Below, piece after piece: positions 1 through 14,180 of a stretch of 64,000 nucleotides of DNA. This DNA is from Adiantum capillus-veneris (taxonomy: Eukaryota > Streptophyta > Polypodiopsida > Polypodiales > Pteridaceae), in NCBI GenBank assembly GCA_014529385.2, contig CM043958.1, positions 82,949,525-83,013,524 of the forward strand, in the 5' to 3' direction. The translations under genes and the position numbers were made by a program. A model generated the notes under the pieces. It ran no database searches. It saw only the letters and a program-made list of their open reading frames with translations, and had not been told where the DNA came from. How positions within the stretch are numbered: position 1 is the first letter of the stretch; every line of letters starts with the position of its first letter.

Positions 1-46
1 TTGGTATTTAGTATACAGTTTGTATATCGAAGGGGATTTCTATAAT

Positions 47-48
<2 letters not shown>

Positions 49-80
<32 letters not shown>
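49..80. repeat. (AC)n microsatellite
   Basis: A pure AC dinucleotide array of about 32 bp. A second AC array of about 28 bp lies at 227-254. The rest of the first 480 bases is AT-rich with GA-rich patches (about 400-430), and I see no gene in it. Confidence 0.95.
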
Positions 81-82
<2 letters not shown>

Positions 83-226
83 ACCAAATGGAAAGAGAGA
101 TTGCTCTGTTGACGGGTGTTTTACCAGTTTTACGATATTTTTTCCTTTTTATTTTTAAGAGTTAAATTGTGGGCCACGTTTAAAATCTATAGACTCTTTA
201 ATTTTGAGAGGCAAGGGTGCCTATCA

Positions 227-258
<32 letters not shown>

Positions 259-484
259 GATAATTTTTTTAGCACCAAATGAATGATGCGTCAAGGACAA
301 GGGGGGAGAAAGAAAGAGAGAGCAAAATGTTTAAGGGCGTATAATAATCTAAAGACATTAATGTTCTACATGACAATTCTTGAACAATCAAATGCCCATG
401 AGAGAGAGAGAGAGGGAGAGAGAAGAAGAAGAAGCAAAATAAACTTTTTAATGCTATAGAAAAGATCTCAAAATATATATGCAA

Positions 485-525
485 CAACTTGGGGGAGAAT
501 AAAGCTATTCATGTTTCATTTTGTG

Positions 526-618
<93 letters not shown>

Positions 619-641
619 ACACACGCACAAACACACACACA

Positions 642-686
<45 letters not shown>

Positions 687-731
687 TCGACGACTTGGGT
701 GAGAATAAATTTGTTCAAGTTTCATTTTGCG

Positions 732-822
<91 letters not shown>

Positions 823-845
823 GTGTGTGTGTGCCCGCATAGAGA
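485..845. repeat. Two-copy compound microsatellite unit
   Basis: A unit of roughly 200 bp occurs twice in tandem. Each copy begins with a similar 40-45 bp unique anchor (containing GAGAATAAA and GTTTCATTTTG), at about 485 and 688. The anchor is followed by (TC)n at 529-615 and 734-766, then by alternating AC/GT or AT/GT arrays (616-684 and 767-833). The predicted proteins here (Ser-Leu, Cys-Val, Thr-His or Arg-Glu repeats) are translations of the arrays and not genes. Confidence 0.85.
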
Positions 846-1108
846 GAGCGAGAGAGGTCAATTCATGCATGGCATTTATGCACCATTTCCATAATATCAG
901 GTGCTTCAAGTCTTTGAAATAATTTTGGATTCTCTTTTATGATGCTAGAATATTATATAGCTTCTTTATGGACATTGAAAGTTTCCTAGACTCTTGACCT
1001 ATTCACACATAACCCTCCCCTTCTACCCCAGCATAGTGCCAACGAGAGAAGATGCTCACTCCAATGTATCAATGAAGAGCAGGGGTTCTACGAGTGTCTC
1101 CCAATGTG

Positions 1109-1226
<118 letters not shown>

Positions 1227-1474
1227 CTCAAGATTCTTTCTCCCCATTGAGATGCACACCAAAAGTACTGACTATTTTTAAATATTTTTACCATCTTGAA
1301 TTCTTGTTAATCCAATTTGAAATTGGACTCTCAACAACTAAGCTTAGGGAAAACTTCTCCAAACATTGCTGGAAAGGAGTCCTCATGTTGCATAGTTAAA
1401 ATACCACACATACACACACACACAAGCGCGCACACACACACACACACACACGCACAGAGGAGAATAAGAGGAGG

Positions 1475-4250
1475 AGGAAGAAGCTTATATGCTTCCAGTG
1501 ATGAGTATGAGGATGATGGCATAGATAACAACATTGAAACTAGTTTTGAAGAAGGTATCACTAGTATAGAACTAGGTCTTCTTCTTCATACTCAAAATGA
1601 TAGAGAGCAGGATGCCATTGCCAGTGACTATGATATCAGAGATGGGATAGGTAAGAAAAGGAGTTATTTACACAAAGTTAGGCCTAGGAAAAAAGCAAGT
1701 AATGCTCATGCTTTCAACAAACAATGTGATGCTGCAAACATTCACAAAGTTGCAACAATTGATTGTTGTGAGATGCGATGTTGTTAGATTGGAAACAGAT
1801 CCAAAATCATGCAAGCAAGGACAGACTTTTGGGGACAAAGCTACACTAGCTGATGCACATTTGCATTGGATTGTATGAGCATGGCTTATAGAAAAGGACA
1901 GGAAGAGGAATGCTTTGAATTTACTTTTGATGGAAAGAAGGTATGTAATAACACATGGTATGTAATGCATGGAACAGGACGGTCAACTTTTTACAGGCTG
2001 CACAAGAAATTCTTGGATGGAGCATGCAATGGCAATCATGGAAACACTGGAATAATAAGGAAGATCTTGACACATGTTGAGATGGCAAAAGAACTCATAT
2101 AGGGCTTCATAGATAATAATGCAAATCAAATGCCACATAAGTCAAGGACAACCATGCATGCCACTTGAGAAACTCAACGTGTTCTACGAACGATGTACAA
2201 ACAAGTGGACATTTTGCAGGAAGTAAATGACACACATGTCACAATGGAATACAAAACGTTGTCACAGCCAACATTTTCAAGGTTGTGGAACACAATCTTC
2301 AAGACAGTCACTTTATCAAAATCAAGCACATTCTCTAAATGTGACATTTGCACAACAATAAAGGTCAAGCTAGAGTCTACAAAAAATCAAGTGGAGCATG
2401 CTAGACACATGGCACAGAGGAGAGCACACAGCAACAAATGAGCTGTAGAAATTTGTACTATGCTTGGAGGAGCTCTATAGAAATGAATCCAACCAAGTTC
2501 TTGTGCATTATACATGACAAGATGGACCAGAGTAAGACTGTTATACCACGAATTAAACCAGTTCCAAAATCTCTCAATGGAGTTGAGAGGCTTCCAGTAT
2601 CCTTGACAGGAATGCTCACTCATGGACATGGACAAACAACTTATGGTCACTTTGCATTGGGATTATGGCCGAGTGATCCCAACTTCACACTTGCATCTCT
2701 CTCAAAATGTCTAAGAAACTTAGAAAGAAGAGTTAAACACATGTTTGGTGACTTGAGCTTAGAAAACTCAATTGTAGAACTACGAAAAAATCTTTTTGAT
2801 TGTGTTTTGTCTACCACTTCTCTCTATCACCATATGAAAGTGCTTAAGGAGAAAAACCAGTACTGCAAGGAACAGAGTGCTCGAAATGAAGAGACGAAGA
2901 CTGATGTAATCACAAATGTGAATGTGGACACTGAGAATTTTGCTTATAGAAAGGGAAATGATAGTCCAAGGATGCAATCAATATTTGCTACTAATGCACA
3001 TGTATAGGAGGATGGCAATGTATTTGGGTCCAAGAGGTGTCCAAGAACAATGTTGTTGCAACTTGACAATTGTGGTTCTGAAAATAAGAATCGATATGTG
3101 TTTGCATACCTATCACTGTTGGTTGAACGAGAAGTATTTGACATAGTCCAGCTTGGCTTTCTTATGTTGGTCAGTTGCTTTTCTAAGAAGTTTAAAAAAC
3201 AAGCCATTTTTACATTTCCACATTTGATGGAGATCTTCAATGAGTGTGTTAGCATGCATCCAGCACCTTTTCTCCTACAAAAGGTGGCATACTTTAAAGG
3301 ATTTGTAAAGGGGTTCTTACATGATGGAGCAAATAGCTTAGTGGGTCATTCAAATCCATTGCAATTTAGGTTCTCTATGAGTGATGGAATACCTTTGATG
3401 CAGTACAAAGGACACCCTGAAAATGTGGATTGGTTACCCAAAAATGGTATAGAGTTATGGAAGAGAAATGACACGGAGGAGCCAAGCTTCGTGAAGGTGT
3501 TCCAAAAGTATTACCACCCTTTGAGTATGTTAAATATAGTGAGAAATTTATGGAAGGGTTAGTTGATGGAAAGAGCACTTGCAAGAGAAAGGAGACAAAA
3601 GTGAGTATACTAGGTGGATCAACCCAATTCTTATGTACTGGGAGAATCTCATGCAAGCTATGCAAAACCCTGGAGAAAGTGAAAACACTTTATTTGATGA
3701 CTTCTGGCCAAGGAGTATATGTGAACAAGATCATCCTCTTGAAGTTCCATTGGAAGATGGTCTAGCTGAAGTAATTGACGTAATTGAGGGCCACTATTGT
3801 GGTCCGATGCGCAACAAACCCGCTGAGGAGTTCAACCCAACTCTTGATGTGGCAAAGGGAGACTTTGTACTTGTGCAACCTTGTGATGAAAATTACCCAA
3901 TGTTTAGGACTGGCAGAAACAAATATTGATCAGAACAATGACTTGGCAACCTACCTTCAAGTGAAGATACAATAATGGGCACCAATTTCAAAGAAGAAGG
4001 CAAGTGATGTGGAAATTTACAAGGATTGTTGGAACAAGTATTGGAGAGAGAACATCAACAATGATCCTCAACACTGGGAAGACATTAGATGCATCATTTG
4101 GGCATGGAAGCCCAAGGGTGGACAAATTCCTAGAAAAATCCAAAACGTTAATTCTCAAGGCCAAAGAGAGTCAGTTGAAACTTGATGAACATGAGGCACC
4201 ATCAAATGCCAATGCAATGAGGAGGATTGATTGCTTAGCGTTGTCCTTTT
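1475..4250 (+). pseudogene. Decayed transposase-like gene resembling DUF7869 proteins
   Basis: Coding-like sequence runs on the plus strand through several frames. 1475-2441 stays in one frame but has in-frame stops near 1785, 1851 and 2100. The frame shifts near 2438 and again near 3550. Visible parts, in order: an acidic N-terminal segment; a segment with GRSTFYRL and NHGNTG; a Cys motif (KCDICTTIK, near 2335); then QLDNCGSENKNRYVFAYLSL and LGFLM (3050-3170), TFPHLMEIF and FKGFVKGFL. A Trp-rich tail (CWNKYW, IIWAWKPKGG) lies near 4010-4120. The order and motifs recall the DUF7869 family, which has an RNase H-like, transposase-like core; that assignment is from memory. The segment that in relatives follows LGFLMVG and carries His/Asp/Glu residues is missing near 3170. 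No terminal inverted repeats were found. It is certainly non-functional; the family call is moderate. Confidence 0.55.
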
Positions 4251-4473
4251 ACCTTTGTAATCTTCTAGCAATGGTTCAAATTAGTCCACCCATAGCTAGG
4301 GTCATTATCAACATTGATATTGGCATCCCACCTTTGTAATCTTTAAGAAATCTTATTCAATATGAATGGTGTTTTTTTCCATTTAGTCACCCAAGTTTTT
4401 CTTGCAACTTACATTTTAATTATTTTATCAAATGAAGCATGTGTGGAAAGAAATTTTTTGTTTTGGATGCATG

Positions 4474-7369
<2,896 letters not shown>

Positions 7370-7420
7370 CTGCATAACCTCAAGTTCATTCCAAGCAATC
7401 GATGCTGTTTTCTTAGGCAT
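7370..7420 (-). CDS. Candidate first coding exon of an unrecognised gene
   Basis: On the minus strand an ATG at 7420 opens a short frame (MPKKTASIAWNELEVMQ) that reaches a good splice-donor match, CAG/GTTAGC, at about 7370/7369. Without splicing the frame ends after 39 codons. A TATA box lies about 106 bases upstream, giving a plausible start site near 7500 and a leader of about 80 bases. I do not recognise the peptide. An aromatic residue after a basic start is vaguely like the N-terminus of BED-finger proteins, but that is too little to name a family. No further exon could be found to the left. It may be a real host gene start, a decayed one, or chance. Confidence 0.3.
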
Positions 7421-7525
7421 GTTTGATAGTGAAAAAAGCTCCCTCCACTCTACTCAAACACTCAATGCAGAAAAGCAGAAAATAGAGCAAGAGATCTAAG
7501 TGAGAAGCACAAAGGGGCTCTCACC

Positions 7526-7533
7526 TTTATATA
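7526..7533 (-). promoter_or_regulatory. TATA box upstream of the candidate exon
   Basis: The minus strand reads TATATAAA here, in the context CTCTATATAAAGG. It lies about 106 bases upstream of the ATG at 7420, a usual plant promoter distance. The DNA just beyond (7560-7800) is less AT-rich than its surroundings, as promoters often are. Confidence 0.4.
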
Positions 7534-7566
7534 GAGCAGGACTTGTAGGAGTATTGAGAAGCATTC

Positions 7567-8079
7567 ATGGTGCTACTTCCCCGTTGTGTGGGCACGTCTA
7601 ACCATGCTAAGCGCCGAAACCAGTTGTACGACAGTGTATCACATCCTATAGAATCCCTAGACTCAAATACAAGGTGTGGTAGAGGCAGGCAGAGATCACC
7701 CTTAAATAGTTATGGAGGCGTCGCCTCGTATGGCACCTTTTCTTCACGCGCAGAAACACAGGGCACGGTGAAGAACGACCAGTGCCATAATGTACATAAC
7801 TTGGAAGTTTCCAAGTATTTTAGCTTATTATTTTCATACTCACTAAACCAAGGTGAAAAGTCCTTTTGAAGTTATAAAATAATTATGCATTTTTCCATAC
7901 CAAAAAAATGAGAGCCAAGCCTTGAATGCCCTTGTCCTTTTTACTTCTATTGGTCCATGTGCTAAGAAAGTATCCTGAATTAAGAGGTTTGACCAAGGAA
8001 ACTACCAGTTAAGCTCTAATCCACACCGCATTCCCAATCCAATATAGTCATAGTGCAATTAGTTGGAGGTCGCTTGTAG
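7567..8079. other. No gene seen; possible upstream region
   Basis: The plus-strand frame at 7567-7869 (100 codons) has no recognisable motif and overlaps what may be the promoter region of the minus-strand exon candidate. I treat it as chance. The remainder is AT-rich and featureless. Confidence 0.4.
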
Positions 8080-8542
<463 letters not shown>

Positions 8543-8772
8543 TAAACTATCATGTGCAAAAACACTCTAGTGTATAGTATGGTTGTTGAAAACGGACCAT
8601 ATTGGATCTTGTAGACTCATAAGCATCCACTAGACATTGTGTCACGGTTTTCATATGTGCAACAACCTAGCACAATACAACCTTACCTCAAGTCCATGAG
8701 ACACAAAGAATTGTCCCAAATTTTTGAATTTTTTCTTATTTTCCTATTTTCCTAAATATGTGTTTATTTACA

Positions 8773-9290
8773 TGCACGTTGTCTAGTCTTGTTTTTTTTG
8801 GAAAGTGACTCTTGCAACAGCAGTGTACATAATGCATCAAACTTGACAACTTCAGGATTTCCTCGAGTCATAAGTCTCCAAGTATTAGCAAAAGTCTAAT
8901 AAGAATTTGGCAAGGCATCAAGAACAATCTGCACAAGGGAACTGTCTGAAATGACTTCACCTACAAAAATATGTTGCTCATTAATATCCGTGACACCAGC
9001 AAGGAAAGTGTCCATATCATCTTCCTCATGCATAATCTTTGATTTTTACGCAGCAATGCAATTTTAGCCTCATTGCGACTTGCATAAAGACCAGCCAGAA
9101 TATCCCAAGCCTGTTTGGCAGATTTTGTTGAACGAATGTGGGAAGTAATAGTGCACTTCACATACAATGTAATCAATGCATGCACATGCTCATCTTTTAC
9201 ATCCCAATGAGCTTGTTCAGTTGTAGGCAAAACAACTCTAACAGTAGAAATCCTTGCAACAAGACCTGCAACATCCTCAACATCACCTAC
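8773..9290 (-). mobile_element. Copia family B fragment, left part (partial gag)
   Basis: Closely similar to 44063-44585 of the longer family B element. On the minus strand it encodes part of the copia gag (a stretch like HVHALITLYVKCTITSHIRS and KQAWDILAGLY), broken by frameshifts. Similarity starts near 8773, so the rest of gag and all of pol are missing on this side. It ends at CCTAC (9286-9290), where the family A element inserted; the fragment resumes at 16789. Bases 8541-8772 have no recognisable feature. Confidence 0.85.
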
Positions 9291-9948
9291 TATTAAGTAT
9301 GGAGCCTGATTTACCCCTTGTAATTTTTTGTGTTAAAAATGCACATTTGTAAGGCCCCCATTATGAGGAGAAGCCATCGTGCGTGCAGAAAAATAGCTCG
9401 TCAGAAATCAAAATTTTCACGGCCAGAGTCTCGAGTCCACCGGAATATTCCTTTTTGTCAGAATATTATGACCGGATGGCAGTCGAAAAGTGGTCGAAAA
9501 ACGACCGGTCGGTTGGCCAATTAGCCGATGGTCGATAATCAATGGCCGTTGGCCGATGGTCGGAAGTCAATGGCCAATGTGGTCGATGGACAAATTCAAT
9601 GGCCAGAGGCCGAATTCAAAAGCGGATTTGTTTTCTCAACGACAGCCACACATGGGCGGATTGGAGGGTCCGATTTGGACTTATCTACACAAGGGCGGCT
9701 ACACATGGTTGTCTCTCATGAGAGAGGGTAGCTCTTTTGGCCTATAGAAGGAGGCCATTTCTACACACATTTCATAGTGTGAAGTTGATGCAACAAGGTG
9801 GGTGTGAGGTGGTGAGAGTGAAGCAAGGCGGGAGCTCTATTAAGGGTATAATCCCTTTGTAACCTACTTCTTGTTTGAAGTACTAAATCCATTAAGTGGC
9901 TGCTTTCCCGTAGATGTAGCCCACATTAGGTGAACCACATATATCGTG

Positions 9949-10013
<65 letters not shown>

Positions 10014-10098
10014 CTATAATCTCTTGTGTGTGAAAATCATATCTCTCCATTTAGTAATCTACTCAATTATCTACTTAGCTACATCATATGTCCTAACA
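9291..10098 (+). repeat. 5' LTR of copia A
   Basis: 808 bp, aligned by eye with 15811-16788. It contains the (CT)n array at 9953-10010 near its 3' end, where the 3' LTR carries a much larger CT/TA array. It ends at TAACA, just before the tRNA-Met primer site. Confidence 0.9.
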
Positions 10099-10100
10099 AT

Positions 10101-10118
10101 TGGTATTAGAGCAAGGTT
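10101..10118 (+). other. Primer-binding site, initiator tRNA-Met
   Basis: TGGTATTAGAGC begins two bases after the LTR end. It matches the usual plant copia primer site TGGTATCAGAGC (complement of the initiator tRNA-Met 3' end) except for one C-to-T change. Confidence 0.85.
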
Positions 10119-10171
10119 TGCTCGTAGCTAAATTATCTCAAGGAAAGGATTCCTTGAATTGAGTGGGAGTA

Positions 10172-10954
10172 ATGGCAAAGGAGGGGAAGCTCAAGATTGA
10201 GAAGTTCATTGGTAAAAACCACCAACATTGGAAGATGCAGATTGAATACTATCTCTACCAGAAGGACCTTTATTTGCCACTAGGCGGTCTTGCAAAGAAG
10301 CCGACAATGATGGCAGATGAAGCATGGATTGTCCTTGATCGAAAGGCACTGGGAACAATCCTGTTAAGCCTGGCGTCAATGGTGGCCTTCAACGTTTTGG
10401 AAATGAAGACCACAGAGGACTTGATAAAGTTACTTGATGACTTCTATGAGAAACCATCGGCATCCAATAAGGTATTTCTCATGAAGCGCTTGTTCAATCT
10501 AAGGATGGTAGAGAATGATTTAGTTGCCAAACACCTAAATGACTTTAACACAAACATAAGTCAGCTTCGATCGGTGAAAATCAGTTTCGATGATGAAGTG
10601 TGAGTTCTCCTTATACTATCATCTCTACCGAATAGTTGGGACAGCCTTGTGATGGTTGTAAGTAATCCTATTTCTTAGACAAATGCTCTTAAGTTTGATG
10701 ATGTTGTGGGTGTTCCTCTAAGCAAGGAAATGCAAAGGAGAAGCACGAGAGAATCATCAAGTGTTGCACTATCAATGAAAACAAGAGGAAGGCCTAAGGA
10801 GAGGTTCAAAAACCAAAAGGGTCATGATCGCTCAAGATGGAGCAAGTCACGAACAAAGTCGGTTCTTGAATGTTGGAATTGCGGCAAGAAGGACCATGTT
10901 AAGAAGGATTGTTGGTCCAAGAAGAAGAAGGAGAAGGAGTCTCAAGACAACTAG
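10172..10954 (+). pseudogene. Copia A gag with zinc knuckle
   Basis: One reading frame from about 10163, with the ATG at 10172 giving MAKEGKLKIEKF. It is a typical copia gag start with a Trp soon after (HWKMQIEYYL), followed by the UBN2-like gag body (SVKISFDDEV near 10600). A CCHC zinc knuckle (CWNCGKKDHVKKDC) lies near 10870-10911, followed by a Lys-rich tail. Three in-frame stops (10601 TGA, 10676 TAG, 10952 TAG) break the frame; each is one C-to-T step from a sense codon (CGA or CAG). Gag would form the particle that packages element RNA. Inactive. Confidence 0.85.
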
Positions 10955-10972
10955 CCAACATCGGAGGCCAAT

Positions 10973-11167
10973 GTGGCAAGTAAAGTAGAGCAAGATGCTC
11001 TAATTCTCTCATTAAACAATGTGTCTAATTCCTGGATAGTAGATTCTGGGCTTTCATTCCGTGCGACACTACACAAGCAACATTTCCAAGATTACACCAA
11101 AGGTAATTTTGGGTATGTATTCTTGGGAGATGATGAAGCTTGTGAAATTGTCAAAAAAGTTACAGTT
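10973..11167 (+). pseudogene. Copia A protease segment, split by the solo LTR
   Basis: In the same frame as gag. The aspartic protease motif appears as SWIVDSGLSFRAT, where copia proteases usually read W-DSGA-xH; the catalytic Asp is kept but the following residues are altered. The protease would process the polyprotein. The frame is cut by the Ty3 solo LTR at 11168. On the far side (from 12908) the reading frame picks up in register once the LTR and one copy of the 5-bp duplication are discounted. Confidence 0.8.
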
Positions 11168-12907
11168 TGTAATGGAAATGGCCTATGAACTTTGAGAGTA
11201 GCGGAATTAGGAAATTAGGTGAAGCACTTTTGAGAGATTACTTTGTGAGCATAGCGGGTGAACTTAATTGATGGTAGCAACATAAACATGGTACCTAGTT
11301 AACTTGGCATGGACAATACTTTTGCAAGAGAGATTGTTTCAAGAACATGACAATAGTTGAGGACCGGATTCATATGGAGCCGGTCCCCCCTCCAATAGGC
11401 ATTTGTATTATAGTTTCTCCCATCAAGAGAAACTTGGTACAATACAATCTTTGTGTTCCTTGTAACCTAGGTGATACAATGAAGATGGAAAGCTTCATGC
11501 ATCACAAGCATAACATAAACTTGAAGAAAGCATTAACTATCCCAAGCCTCAGTCCCAAGGCCTCAAACACCTTCGAAGGTGGAGAGAGCTAGCGGGGAAT
11601 GAGGATAGGGAAGAGGAAGAAGAAACATTCCATATGAGAAAGAAATAGTTCCTTGCTTAATATTACTCTTCTTGCTAGCATACATAATAGCATAGTAATG
11701 AAGATGGAAAATATGGAAATCTTAAGCATTGAAGCATGACTCTTGGTTGGATTTGCATTCCATAGCCAAGAGTGTTGGTGTAGGCTTTCACTCTCACAAG
11801 CTTGGAGAAGGAGGTGGTGTTCCTCAACTTTCACCAAGTGAGAATTGCCTTGCAAATGAATGTGTGTGTGTGGAGTATATCCCCCTAGCACACCCATTTC
11901 TTGCTTTGGGAGAAAATTCTACTTGCTACAAGATCATTGGACCCCTCTCCCCTTAGACAATCACATCCAGCATGCAATCAAGCATATGGGTAGTCTTTTG
12001 TCCTTACCCCTTAGAGAGAGAGATCTTGAAAATATCTAGATATTTTTTAGATGGAAGTAGAATCTCATTGGACCCCTCTTTAGCCCAACCAATAGCATTC
12101 ACGCACACCATGTGGTTAAGCTTAGTGAGAGTCTGACATGTGTCCCATGTGCTCTTTTAGAATTCCCATAACTTTGAGATTTTTATGCATAGGAAGTTTC
12201 TCAAGCAACTTCCTTATTAAGTGAGTAGGTTCTCTTTTTGACTCAAGCATCTTACCCCCCATGCATAGAAAGCTTCTCAAGCAACTTCCTCATTAAATGT
12301 GACAAATACCTCAAGTACCTTAGTCATCAAGCATGACAAGCACCTTAGGTAGGGTTCCCACCTCAAGCACAGCCTTAGCTTTCTTAAGTTTAGGTCGGGT
12401 TCTCACATCAAGCATAGCCCTAGCTTGCTTAAGTTTAGGTCGAGTTCCCACCTCAAGCACGGCCCTAGCTTGCTTAAGTGAGACAGTTTAGGTCGGGTTC
12501 CCACCTCAAGTTCAGCCCTAGCTTGCTTAAGGTCAAAGGACTTTTAACACTAACCATTGGAGTTCTTTAATGAAGCTAACCATAAGGTCTTTTAAGCTTC
12601 ATTAGTTACACATTTCTCTTTGATAGACTACATACTTTTGGACCCCTATTGAGATGTAACCATCTCTCCTCTTGGTCCCCTGCTGAGGTAATTCTAGAAG
12701 CACTTATTACACGTTGCTCTTTGATAGACCATCTCCTTTTGGACCCCTATTGAGATGCAACCATCTCTCCTTTTGGTCCCGTGTTGAGACGAGTCTAGAA
12801 GCACAGGTCTCTATTCTAACTCTTGTTCCCGTTTATTCTCCCATGTTAAATGATCAGTTTAATATGAGACAATCATTTGGTAAAGCTAGATATTATATTT
12901 TATGACA
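11168..12907 (-). mobile_element. Solo LTR of a Ty3 element inside copia A
   Basis: 1,740 bp, reading minus. The plus strand starts TGTAATGG and ends TTATGACA, the reverse complement of the TGTCAT...CATTACA LTRs of elements C and E. The 5-bp target duplication CAGTT flanks it at 11163-11167 and 12908-12912. No internal Ty3 sequence remains, so this is the product of LTR-LTR recombination. It shows the family's internal minisatellites (three to four related units between 12355 and 12540; paired units between 12620 and 12830). The 82-codon and 102-codon open frames inside it are not genes. Confidence 0.93.
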
Positions 12908-14041
12908 CAGTTTGTGTCAAAACTGCTAATAGAAATGAATGGAAGCTTAAAGATGTTAGGCATGTTCCTTCTCTTCACAAAAATTTGATCTCTACAAGAC
13001 AATTGGATGATAAAGGTCACAACATTGCATTCAGAAGTAAATGGTGGAAGATCTCAAAGGGATCTTTGGTGGTTGCCAAAAGAGAAAAGGTCGCTACACT
13101 TTACTTGTGTACTGTTAGCACACAATCTTCAACTTGTGCAATAGCTATGGAAGTCGACAGTGTGGTGTGGCACTATCGGCTTGGGCATATGAGTGCCAAA
13201 GGATGTGGACTTAGAGTTCTGTGAAGATTGTGTTTATGGTAAACAAAAGAGGGTAAAATCTCAAACATCAAGAAATGAAAGAAAAAATAAAAAACTTGAG
13301 TTGGTTCATTCTGATGTTTGGGGTCCAGCAAGTACACCATCACTTGGTGGCTCATTGTATTATGTAACATTTATAGACGATGCGACTAGGAAAACATGGG
13401 TTTATGTCATGAAGAATAAATCCGATGTGTTTTCCATATTTTAAAGGTGGAAATCCTTTGTGGAGAATGAAGTAGGTACCAAGGTTAAATGCCTCAGATC
13501 CGACAATGGAGGTGAATATTGTAGCCAAGCTTTTGAAAGCTTTTGTGCTAGCAATGGCATTCGGAGGCAAAAGACAGCCCCAAGGACACCTCAACAAAAT
13601 GGCATTTGCGAAAGGATGAATAGAACAATCATGGAGCGAGCACAAAGCATGAGGCTACAAGCAAGCCTACCGCTTGAGCTTTGGGTGGAAGCAGTAAGTA
13701 CATTTGTGTACTTAATCAACGGGTCACCCTCAACGACATTGGATGGGGGAGTTCCACAAGAGCCATGGACAGGTAAACTAGTGAATTATGAATTTCTCAA
13801 AGTGTTTGAGTGTGAGGCTTTCATACACATAGATAGGAGCCTAAGATCAAAGATAGATGCAAAGTCCAAAAATTGTTTCTTCATTGGCTATGGAGAAGGT
13901 GACTTTGGGTATCGCCTATGCAAGCCTGAAGATGGTAAAATCTTTAAAGGTAGGGATGTAATTTTTAACGAAAAAAATATGTACAAAGATTACTTGGAAA
14001 GAAAACAAACAAAAGAAACAGGTGATGAGTATGGAGCTTGA
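12908..14041 (+). pseudogene. Copia A pre-integrase and integrase
   Basis: After the solo LTR the copia frame resumes with LKDVRHVPSLHKNLIS and the gag-pre-integrase motif VWHYRLGHMS (near 13165). The integrase core shows the catalytic triad in context: HSDVWG (near 13310), RSDNGGEY (near 13497) and PQQNGICERMN (near 13590). A frameshift near 13200 and a stop near 13442 break the frame. The integrase would insert the cDNA; this copy cannot be translated whole. Confidence 0.88.
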
Positions 14042-14180
14042 GGATAGTAAAGACTCAAGGACTGCAAACGGTGACAATGTGCAACAACGTCAACCAAATG
14101 AGGAGCCTCAACCTATTCCTCGAAGATCCACAAGAGCAAGTTGACCTTCAGAAAGGTTTGTTCCTTCCTTCAACCATCTC

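Noticed and set aside
489-842. Open frames of Ser-Leu, Cys-Val, Thr-His, Arg-Glu or Tyr-Ile repeats (also at 994-1399, 4362-4677, 8170-8456, 16254-16743)
   Set aside because: They are translations of dinucleotide arrays and occur on both strands and in several frames at once.
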